Part shown: in pieces, positions 41,256 through 49,800 of the stretch
Position numbering within the stretch: the first letter of the stretch is position 1
Layout: each line of letters starts with the position of its first letter
Assembly (NCBI RefSeq): GCF_018255755.1
Contig: NZ_CP073766.1
Coordinates: forward strand, 4,340,001 to 4,404,000
DNA from: Chitinophaga sp. HK235
GTDB taxonomy: Bacteria; Bacteroidota; Bacteroidia; Chitinophagales; Chitinophagaceae
Direction of reading: 5' to 3'
DNA: 64,000 nt
The notes under the pieces: model-generated
Seen by the model: the letters and a program-made list of their open reading frames with translations, nothing else
The model's database searches: none
Told to the model about the DNA's origin: nothing
Program-made: the position numbers and the translations under genes

Positions 41256-43880
41256 TTATTTGTTGTTCAACGCTTGCTGCATACGAATGATCAGGTCATT
41301 GTAATGATCAGCAGTGGCTCTGTCTCCGCCGTTTTTACGGCTGTTCAGTAACTGTATCAGTCGTGTCATTTCTCCACGTTTGGCACTAACGGCGTCAGAT
41401 ACACGATGAATGGAGAAATAGTTCAGGTTACGGGAAGCCCGTTCTGCCTCTTTTTGCGGCTGCAGGGAGAAAGAACAGAATCCGTCGGTACCGTTAAAGG
41501 CAAAATCGTCCTGGAATTTTTTAGCGTCAGGGCGGGCGGTGGATTTGTCGATGCTGACAATCAGTGCATCTATAAAACCTTTCTGGCTGTTACGTTCAAA
41601 AATATCCAGCGGCTGACCTTTGATGGTTTTGGCGAAGATGCCGTTGTGCAGATCAGACAGCAGTTCGGAAACTGAATAGGCGTCGCGGCCGTTGGCGGCT
41701 TCATTTTCCATCATGCGGGACAGGCGCTCATCACGGAGCAGGTCGTAATAGAAAAAGGACTGTAACCCTTTGGCATATACGAGTGCACCGTATTCTATAT
41801 TACCAATCGGACTCTCCTTGATAGGATAGCTTTTCGCATAGATTTCATTTTTAAAGAGCCATGCAGGTGTGTTAAACACTTCTTCCAGCAGGTATTTTAC
41901 GGCATCCTGTTGTTTCTTTTTAGGGACATGCACGTAGCTGTTCTGTTTCTGACCATATACGGTAGGCGTAACATAGACACCACCCACACTGGCCATTACG
42001 TGATAACCGTATTGATTCCACTGGCCGATGGCGCTGTTGAGCATTTTACCGGCTTCATCATAAGAACTTCCTTCTTCGCGGGTCCAGCTGAGAATCTGCG
42101 GAACGATGCGTTTCAGGTTCTGCAGGCCGTAACGGCTGGCTTTCACGGCATCGTTGCCCAGGTCTTCTATCTGGCTGCGGGGATCGATGGCATCTCTGAT
42201 ATCCTGTTGTTCACCGAAAGCATAGAGCGGATCATTTTCGTGTGCCCGTAACTGTTGGTTCAGTTCAACCAGCTCTTCATGCGGATTTTTACCGGTATAA
42301 CGGTAAGCCCATCCGATCGCGAATTTATCGTATACGCCAATGGCAGGTGTGATCTGGGTTACGTTATCACCAGGTTGGGCCACGTAGTTAAAACGGGCGT
42401 AGTCCATGATGGAAGGCGCAGTACCACCCATGCGGGAGGTGAACTCCGGAGAACGCAGCGAGTCTACATCGAAGGCGAAGCTGCTGCCCATATTGTGCTG
42501 GAGGCCCAGGGTATGCCCCACCTCGTGGCTCGATACAAAACGGATGGCGTGCCCCATCAGGGAATCGCTGAAGTGGTTACCACGGGCGCGGGGATCGATG
42601 GCACCTGTCTGGATACGTACCCAGGAGTGCAGGGTGCTCATCACATTATGCCACCAGATGATATCTGCTTCCAGGATTTCGCCGCTGCGGGGATCTATCA
42701 CGGAAGGCCCCATAGCGTTGGCTTTGGCAGAGGCAGCGTAAGTCACTACAGAATAGCGGACATCGTCTGCATCAAAATCAGGATCGTTGACAGGTGCATC
42801 TTTAGCGATGATCGCATTTTTGAAGCCGGCTGCCTCAAAGGCTTTCTGCCAGTCTTCAATACCGGCTTTGATATAAGAACGCCACTGTGCAGGAGTGCTG
42901 GCATCGATATAATATATGATCGGTTTCTTAGGTTCTACCAGTTCACCATTCTTATAACGCTGCATATCTTCCGGCTTGGGTTCCAGGCGCCAGCGGGTGA
43001 TCAGTTCCCGCTGCTCCAGTTTGTGCTGTGCATCGCTGAAGTACCATCTGGGCGTAGTAAAGAGCCCTACCCTTCTGTCGGCGAAGCGGGCCTTCATCGG
43101 CTGATCGCTGAGCAGTACCAGGTTGGTAGTGGTTTCAATAGATACTTCCACACCGGTGATTTTGGATGTCAGCTCAGACTTGGCCACCACATTATCCTGA
43201 AAGGGTTTGATACCACGGATGCGGGACAGGTCTTTAATAGGAGAGCCTGGCAGGCCGAGTGATTCAAAGACGTTGTTGATGCTGCTGTTGGAGCCGTCAA
43301 ACAGTTTGGACACGTTGATCACGAATGCAGTGGTGTCTTTGTTATAGGCTTCTATTTTAAACTGATCTATCAGGGAAGGGGCGAAGTTATCTGCTACAGA
43401 CTGCGCGATGGCATTGTTGGCAGGTACTTCGAGGAATGGGTTGTATTTACGCAGGAAGATCTTGTTCAACAGGGTATCTCTTTCAAAAGTGATGACCATG
43501 TTGGCATAGTTCATTCCTTTATTGACACCGGCTTCATTGAGTTGTTCCGGTACTTTGGAGAGTTTGTTGACTACCAGCAACTCCCGGCCTATCAGGTTCA
43601 GCGGGATTTCGAAGAAGTAGTCCGTTTTCACACGGTGTACCTTAAACAGGCCATCGCTGGAGACAGCATCTGCCGGGATCACTTCTTTATAAGGCTTCAG
43701 CCCTTTGGTATCGGGTTTCTTTTTAGCGGTCGTATCAGCTACTACCACAGGGGTTTTCTTCCCGAAAAGCCATCCGCCTTTCTTCTTTGATTGGGCTATT
43801 ACATCAGTGGATGTAAAACATTGTGCCGAAAGGGCTACACATGGGAGTAGCCATAACAGTTTCCTGTAACTTGCGTGCAT
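41256..43880 (-). CDS. Exported zinc-dependent metalloprotease (DUF5117/DUF4953 type)
   Basis: An 874-residue protein with a signal peptide (cut after DVIAQ, about residue 30). The N-terminal region (about 55-250) fits DUF5118/DUF5117, and the C-terminal two-thirds the DUF4953 zincin. The extended zinc motif HEVGHTLGLQH spans His452 to His462 with Glu453, so the active site is complete; SIMDYARFNYVAQPGD, a metzincin-like Met-turn, follows. Bacteroidetes often encode these enzymes next to SusC/SusD, suggesting extracellular or periplasmic digestion of protein before uptake. First gene of the operon. A possible promoter lies 235 bp upstream, leaving a long leader with a GC-rich hairpin. Confidence 0.93.
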   Translation of the reverse strand: MHASYRKLLWLLPCVALSAQCFTSTDVIAQSKKKGGWLFGKKTPVVVADTTAKKKPDTKGLKPYKEVIPADAVSSDGLFKVHRVKTDYFFEIPLNLIGRELLVVNKLSKVPEQLNEAGVNKGMNYANMVITFERDTLLNKIFLRKYNPFLEVPANNAIAQSVADNFAPSLIDQFKIEAYNKDTTAFVINVSKLFDGSNSSINNVFESLGLPGSPIKDLSRIRGIKPFQDNVVAKSELTSKITGVEVSIETTTNLVLLSDQPMKARFADRRVGLFTTPRWYFSDAQHKLEQRELITRWRLEPKPEDMQRYKNGELVEPKKPIIYYIDASTPAQWRSYIKAGIEDWQKAFEAAGFKNAIIAKDAPVNDPDFDADDVRYSVVTYAASAKANAMGPSVIDPRSGEILEADIIWWHNVMSTLHSWVRIQTGAIDPRARGNHFSDSLMGHAIRFVSSHEVGHTLGLQHNMGSSFAFDVDSLRSPEFTSRMGGTAPSIMDYARFNYVAQPGDNVTQITPAIGVYDKFAIGWAYRYTGKNPHEELVELNQQLRAHENDPLYAFGEQQDIRDAIDPRSQIEDLGNDAVKASRYGLQNLKRIVPQILSWTREEGSSYDEAGKMLNSAIGQWNQYGYHVMASVGGVYVTPTVYGQKQNSYVHVPKKKQQDAVKYLLEEVFNTPAWLFKNEIYAKSYPIKESPIGNIEYGALVYAKGLQSFFYYDLLRDERLSRMMENEAANGRDAYSVSELLSDLHNGIFAKTIKGQPLDIFERNSQKGFIDALIVSIDKSTARPDAKKFQDDFAFNGTDGFCSFSLQPQKEAERASRNLNYFSIHRVSDAVSAKRGEMTRLIQLLNSRKNGGDRATADHYNDLIIRMQQALNNK

Positions 43881-44296
43881 AGATAGGAGTTGTTAAGATG
43901 TATTGTAAATACTTCCGGGTAACAATCATCCAGCCCATTGCCGCGGGAAACTGAGGTGATGATACGCCACAGCTAAGCCCAGCAAGGGCTGGGCTACAAA
44001 GGACGAACAAGGTTTGCTACAAAGTATTGATGCGGTCTACTTCAGTCAGGACACAGGCAATTTCTTTACCAGCAATATGATTTTACGTTTAACTTTTTTT
44101 TAACTATAAGGGCGCAAAGCTATTGAAAAGTATCAACTAAATCGTTTTTTGTTAGACAGCTTTCTGGTTTTACAGGAAAAAAATAGCGGGAAACAAGCTA
44201 CGGACGGGCATCGCCGTTCATAACATTTTTAAAAAAATTATAAAAGCCGCTGAAAGGGGATACATGCAGCACTTCTATAATATACCCATTGTGCTG
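43881..44296. other. Intergenic region upstream of the metalloprotease operon
   Basis: No gene is supported here. It contains a perfect 8-bp hairpin AGCCCAGC-AAGG-GCTGGGCT at 43976-43995 in the presumed leader, a -7-like element at 44115-44122 and an A/T-rich stretch to 44250. Confidence 0.5.
44115..44122 (-). promoter_or_regulatory. Possible -7 element for the metalloprotease-SusC-SusD operon
   Basis: TAGCTTTG on the minus strand is a perfect TAnnTTTG. No matching TTTG lies 19-21 nt upstream. Transcription from near 44108 would give a leader of about 228 nt. Confidence 0.3.
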
Positions 44297-44905
44297 CTAA
44301 TCTTTTTTGTAGATATCAAATTTATTAAACGGCACCTTCCCAAAATCCTTGCTGGTACGAACTTTAGAGGTCACCTTGTCTGGCTCGGAAGCATGAAAAC
44401 TATCGCCTCCGTCTTTGTGCAGGTACCAGTATTTATCTGTTGGTGAATATTTGAAGGTGATAATCCGCGTCCATCGCCAGCTGCTGCCACCATAGTGTTC
44501 TACGGAAAAATAACCGTTTTTGATCACCACCGATTCGAAAGGATCTCCCATCATACCACCGCAGTCTACACAATACACAACATTGTCATTGCGGGCGGCC
44601 AGTTTATAGGAATGGTCCGGCTGTCCCAGCAATATCAACAGCGGTCTTTTTTCAGGATGTTCCACTACATCAGAGGTGGAATCCTCTCCTGGTTTATACA
44701 GTACCATAATCATATCCGGGTAGGGATCCAGATTTAAATCACCACTGGTGGTATCAAGGATACTATACACCTTAGGTATGAACGGGGCCAGCTGCCGCGG
44801 AATAGCCGCATCTGCATCCTTCTTTTTTTGAGCCACGGTAGTGGAAGCACTCCACATCAGGAGGGAGATTATTAAAAAAGCGGTAGTTAACAATTGTTTT
44901 CCCAT
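44297..44905 (-). CDS. Exported protein of unknown function
   Basis: A 202-residue protein with a signal peptide (cut after TTVAQ, residue 25). The sequence DTTSGDLNLDPYPDMIMVLY reads like an FG-GAP/VCBS-style calcium-loop strand, followed by RPLLILLGQPDHSYKLAARNDN and VVYCVDCGGMMGDPFESV, with a CVDC pair, then HYGGSSWRWTRIITFKYSP. This arrangement recurs in exported Bacteroidetes and Proteobacteria proteins of unknown role. It is presumably periplasmic. It seems to be a single gene, downstream of nothing obvious, 160 bp from the divergent small exported gene. Confidence 0.75.
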   Translation of the reverse strand: MGKQLLTTAFLIISLLMWSASTTVAQKKKDADAAIPRQLAPFIPKVYSILDTTSGDLNLDPYPDMIMVLYKPGEDSTSDVVEHPEKRPLLILLGQPDHSYKLAARNDNVVYCVDCGGMMGDPFESVVIKNGYFSVEHYGGSSWRWTRIITFKYSPTDKYWYLHKDGGDSFHASEPDKVTSKVRTSKDFGKVPFNKFDIYKKD

Positions 44906-45065
44906 ATGACACTGTATTAGCTTCTTTTTTAAATAGATGGATCATTATAATCATCTACATATCGCAAGTTGTAAAAAAAATTTCTACCCCCAAACTTTTT
45001 AGACTTAACATCCCGTATCTAACAATATAGCTCAACTGCTATCATTCAATACAAGTTTCCACAAA

Positions 45066-45359
45066 ATGAAAAAGCCAATCATAACATTAACCATATGGAG
45101 TCTGGCGCTGAACGCAATGATAAACAACCATATCAACCCGGATGCAGCAAAAGAACAGTCTACAGACAATGATGCATCCTGGTGGCTCGACTCCCAGGGC
45201 CAGCTATGGCAGGGCAGGCAGGGAAAGATATGGACAAGTGTAACCGTATCGAAGGCAGGAAAGAGAACACCGCCTCCCGGTACGGTGTCCCCCCAACGAA
45301 AAGCCCCCGGCAGCTGTTATACATTATCAGACGGTCGCATGCTCTGGATTGAAGAATAA
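45066..45359 (+). CDS. Small exported protein, unknown function
   Basis: A 97-residue protein; residues 1-20 (MKKPIITLTIWSLALNAMIN) act as a weak signal peptide or anchor. The rest is polar with Trp-rich spots (ASWWLDSQGQLWQGRQGKIW) and one Cys. Not recognised. It lies 25 bp upstream of the sigma factor gene on the same strand and may be part of that operon, perhaps as a secreted element of the regulatory pathway (inference). Coding status is likely but not certain because the protein is short. Confidence 0.55.
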   Translation: MKKPIITLTIWSLALNAMINNHINPDAAKEQSTDNDASWWLDSQGQLWQGRQGKIWTSVTVSKAGKRTPPPGTVSPQRKAPGSCYTLSDGRMLWIEE

Positions 45360-45384
45360 AACATGATTACTATTCCGATTATAT

Positions 45385-45924
45385 TTGAAATCACTACGCA
45401 TATATCAAAATACAACACTTGTTTCCCCGCAGCTGCAGGAGAAAGAAGTAGTATTCCGGCGCCTTTACGATGATTATTCAGGCGCTATATATGGAGTGAT
45501 ATTAAGCCTGATAGATGATACACATCTCGCAGAGGAAGTCTTACAGGATACTTTTTTGAAAATATGGAAGAACATGGATCAATATGATCCAAAAAAAGGA
45601 ACCTGGTTTACCTGGATGCACCACATAGCCCGAAACACCGCCCTGGATGTGATGCGCAGTAAAGCCTTCCGCAACCGCAGCAAAAACGAGCCGCTGAGTG
45701 ACCACCACATGCAGCTTCCCGCACCTGCTGCCCAGGAAGATACAGGTCTCCGTAAGCTGGCCGGCCAGTTAAAAGACGACCATAGTGTATTGATAGAACT
45801 AGCCTATTTCCAGGGATATACTCAGGAAGAAATCGGACGCAAACTGAACATCCCTTTAGGCACTGTTAAAACAAGGCTTCGCACAGCCCTGAAAAGATTA
45901 GCAAAAATGATCACGGACCCTTGA
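45385..45924 (+). CDS. ECF RNA polymerase sigma factor, TTG start
   Basis: A 179-residue ECF sigma factor. Region 2 spans about 25-90 (FRRLYDDYSGAIYGVIL, EEVLQDTFLKIWKN, WFTWMHHIARNTALDVMR), and region 4 about 125-175 (LIELAYFQGYTQEEIGRKLNIPLGTVKTRLRTALKRL). No ATG or GTG lies in frame between the upstream stop at 45364-45366 and region 2, so TTG at 45385 is the only reasonable start; this also lies within a -7-like TATATTTG. Its stop overlaps the start of the anti-sigma gene (TTGA). It is similar to ECF sigmas paired with RskA-type anti-sigma factors and probably answers an envelope or redox signal. Confidence 0.88.
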   Translation: MKSLRIYQNTTLVSPQLQEKEVVFRRLYDDYSGAIYGVILSLIDDTHLAEEVLQDTFLKIWKNMDQYDPKKGTWFTWMHHIARNTALDVMRSKAFRNRSKNEPLSDHHMQLPAPAAQEDTGLRKLAGQLKDDHSVLIELAYFQGYTQEEIGRKLNIPLGTVKTRLRTALKRLAKMITDP

Positions 45925-46685
45925 ATATACAAGCATACATATCAAGCGGCGCGCTGGAAAGCTACGTTTTTGGGCTGGCGACTCCCGAAGTAAGATCGGA
46001 AGTAGAACAGCTCAGAATGCTGTATCCGGAGGTGAATGCTGCTATTATACAATTGCAGCATGACGTTGAAAATTTTATTATCCTGCATGCTGTTACTCCC
46101 CCTGCAGGATTAAAAGACAAGCTAATCGAAATAGCGAATCGAAACAAGAAAAGGGCTCATGATCTTTCTTTTCATATTACGATAAGCCCTGGTTCTTCTC
46201 CCCATCTTATCACGGTACACCGTTACTGGAGAATCGCGGCAGTCACCATTATCATTCTTTGTTTTGCCTTATTATCCAGTGCAATAATTTTTGGTCTCAA
46301 ATACAAATCGCTTTCACAAAAAAATGAAATACACAACCGTGCACTCTATCATCAACTGGCAGCCAATCCGGATGTAAGAATGATCCCGTTAAAAGGCAGC
46401 AACAGCGATCAGACCTGCTCCATCACACTCTTCTGGAACAGACATACCGGCGTCTTATATGCCCTGGCCGATTACCTGCCCAACTCTCCGAATGAACTTC
46501 AATTCCAGGTATGGGCCGTTGTTGATAACAAACCCGTTAATGCAGGCCTGATGAAAGTAGATAACAGCTTCCAGAAACTAATCAATATCCCCCACGCAGA
46601 CCTCTTCTGGATCACACTCGAAAAAACCGGAGGCAGTAGTGTGCCCCGCAAGTATAATATCATAGCAACAGCGGAAACTAAATAA
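45921..46685 (+). CDS. RskA-type transmembrane anti-sigma factor, TTG start
   Basis: A 254-residue protein. The N-terminus (MNIQAYISSGALESYVFGLATPEVRSEVE...) is the cytosolic anti-sigma-K N-terminal helical domain. A transmembrane helix (about 105-128, AAVTIIILCFALLSSAIIFGL) follows, then an extracytoplasmic beta domain (about 150-250; ITLFWNRHTGVLYALADYLP, YQVWAV-like FQVWAVVDNKP) typical of RskA C-terminal domains. TTG at 45921 overlaps the sigma stop codon by four bases, so the pair is translationally coupled. It should hold the sigma factor inactive until the outer domain is processed. Confidence 0.87.
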   Translation: MNIQAYISSGALESYVFGLATPEVRSEVEQLRMLYPEVNAAIIQLQHDVENFIILHAVTPPAGLKDKLIEIANRNKKRAHDLSFHITISPGSSPHLITVHRYWRIAAVTIIILCFALLSSAIIFGLKYKSLSQKNEIHNRALYHQLAANPDVRMIPLKGSNSDQTCSITLFWNRHTGVLYALADYLPNSPNELQFQVWAVVDNKPVNAGLMKVDNSFQKLINIPHADLFWITLEKTGGSSVPRKYNIIATAETK

Positions 46686-46814
46686 AAGAAACAAACATTT
46701 ACCCTATCTTAGTTGCGTTTTTAAAAACCCGGATTATACAGTTCAACTTCCCCACTTATCCCAAAAAGTTGTTGGTCAAGGAACTGCACCGCAACACAGG
46801 AAATAAAATACCTT

Positions 46815-49800
46815 ATGAAAAAGAGATTTATCTATCAGGATGAAAAGTCAAACAAGTTTTGGGACATTGAAATAAAGGAAACGGAGCTGACCGTCACTTT
46901 TGGCAAAACAGGCACCCAGGGCCAAATCCAGACCAAAACATTTTCCTCGGCAGAAGAATGCAATAAAGCCGCTGAAAAACTAATCACCGAAAAAACCAGG
47001 AAAGGTTATACCGAGCTGGCTGAAACAACGCATCCCGAAAATGATGCCGTAGCTCCGGGAACCTTCCCCCCGCCGGCACAGCTGTATAACGATATCCTAT
47101 CACTGGCCGCATACCTCGAAACACACTGGCCTGAAAAGGTGGAGATATCCCCCGCTTCCGAAGAGCATATCGGACAAATGGAATCCACAGCCGGTTTCAG
47201 CATGCCGACGACCTTCCGTGACTTCTGGCTCAAAAAAGGATTTTTCTATTTTGATAAAGATGATATCACCTGTGCCGTTTACGCTTATAACGCCGAAGGG
47301 CCCAATGCCAACACCCTCTACGCGATGCTGGACTTATTCCTGAATATCTATAATCGCGAAAGTGTATGGCTGGAACAGGAAAAAGACTTTTTATCCCAAT
47401 GCTGCTGGTTACTTGGCTTAATTGTCAAAGACGAGGAAAGATGGTACACCGTTGTCGATCCGCTTGGCCAGGTATATAATATTCATACCCCTCAGTCCCT
47501 GAGTGATATTACCGATGAGGACTTTATACAGGCATTCGCACCGCTGTTGTCAGCCAAAGCGTCCCTGTCAGCATTTATCAAAACAGGAGAAAGCCAGGCA
47601 CCGGCACATCCGGAAATACCACCTGCATACCTGCAACCCACCGCGTCATTAATGGATGTAACTACCTCCCTGCTTACTGCAGAAGGTATTTCCTCCCAAA
47701 TGATCACCAACTATGAGCTGGAGAAGGTAGAAGAAGAAACAGGTTTCCCGCTACCACCAACACTGATGGCCTTCTGGCAGAAACATGGCAGCATCCTGTA
47801 CAACAATCCTTCTCCTGTTCCACCCAGCTTCTACCAGAACATACAACTCTTCTTCCCCTCCAGGCCTTATATGGTCAACTATAAAATGATCCGCTTTGGA
47901 TTGTTTGATTTTCTGGAGACGCTGCTCAAACCTAAAACAGTCAGACCTTTTGAAGATGAAAAAGAATATCTGAACAAATGTTTTCTGGTATATGGCATGA
48001 TGAATGAATGCATAGAAGGTTTCAATTTTGTGGAATGTTTCTATTGCGCTGCAGATGGTTCCATGGGAAGTATCAGATTCTTAAATGCGCTGCCTTTTGA
48101 TATACACCAGATCCTTGCGCCGGTAATGGCTCTCAAGGATAAACAGACGTATGCTATTCAGCATCTGGACGCTGTAAAAGCAGACCAGGAGAAAGCAGCG
48201 GAAATGGCAGAACAGCAAGAGGGCGCAGATGAAGAAAACGAAACAGCCACTTTCCTTCAAAAGTACCGACTGCAAAAGCTTTCCTACCAGGAGGTTTTGG
48301 AGCGGCTTGATGTGGATAGTTTGTTTGATTACTGGGAGGTGGAAAGTGAAGGTAATAACTATACCATAGAAGAGTATGAGAGTGAAGAAGAATATTTTGA
48401 AGATGACCGGCAGATTTATTTCTGTGATGGTGACCTGATCATCAATGGCGACCTGGACATTCCACACACCGCCTACGATCTCCTGGTAGTAAACGGGGAT
48501 ATGACCATCAACGGGAGAATACCCGACCGATATGGTGAGAGTACGCCTTATTATGTAACAGGCAATACTACCGCCGATTGTCTGATCCTGGGCTATTTCC
48601 AAAAAACGTGTGGAGAAGAGAACATCCGTTACATTGCCTGCGCATGGGCTCAGGACGACGAATCACTAAATGCTTTGCCCCATCGTAAAATTAATGCCCC
48701 GTACTTTTTTTCATGGTTCTATAACCTGGGATGTTTTGAATTTGCGCCACATACGCTGATTACCGCCCTGTATGAGGAAGAAACGTTATTAGCCTATGAA
48801 ACGGATAATGCCTTCCTCCCCTGGCATGATTTTGCATGCGCCTTCCAGCCGGCTTTCTATTATAGCATCGAAGAGCGATACCACGACAATCTCAGTATTG
48901 ATATCTCCGCTATGTATGAGGCGCTCCGCAACAATAAGCCCATACTGGCTGAAGGTGTCACACTGGAAGGTATTCAGCTGATACCACAGGGTCTCCGCCT
49001 GAAAAATGAAGAAGATTTTGCCGGTGCCTATACCTGTTTTAAAAAGGCCATAACGCTGTCCCCAGGCTATTACTGGCCGTATTACTATGCCGGTGAATGC
49101 CTTTTTAAACAACAGGCTTATGCCCAGGCAATGACCTACTTTTCTAAAGGTATCGCCTACACGCCGGGAAAAATGAAATACGAATACAACTGTATGGAAC
49201 AAGCTGCGCTGTGTGCCGTTCGTATAGGCGAATATGAAAAAGCCATCGAATGGTCAGAAATGGCCATACAGAAGCAGGCATCGGCCTATTTCCCCATGCG
49301 GGTGATCGGAGAGGCACTGATCCTTCAAAACCGGCTGAACGAGGCAAAAAGTTATCTTGAAAAATCACTCAGCATCCACGATATCTTCAGCAACAACTGG
49401 CTGCTGGGGCTGGTCTATCACCTTCAGGGCGATCAGGAACAAGCCGCTGTCTACTACAATGCAGCTGCCGACAAAAACCATAAAGCAAAGCCCTACACAC
49501 AACACACCGACCTCACCTACATATACGGCGAGCCGGTTACCGTAGACTGGGATACCAAACGTTCCAGCCCCAAAGTAAAAGATCAGGCTTATTGGGATCA
49601 GTTTATGGCAGATGCCCTTTCCCAATACGGTCCCGACCTGTACAAAAGAACAGGCCAGTTCCCCGATTACTGGCTCTCCGCCAAACTTGCGACCATCCCG
49701 GCGCAATACAGGACACAGGCCATGCTGCTGGCTTTACTGGGCCATCAGACCAACGGAGAATACGATGTAAATGGTGACATGCTTCAATCTTTTGATCCGG

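Noticed and set aside
42255..43262. Open frame of 335 codons on the plus strand
   Set aside because: It is antisense to the zinc metalloprotease, whose active site and signal peptide are clear. No independent evidence of coding.
45363..45470. ATG-started short frame MITIPIIFE... before the sigma gene
   Set aside because: It stops after 35 codons in a frame different from the sigma factor and resembles nothing. I prefer the TTG start for the sigma gene.
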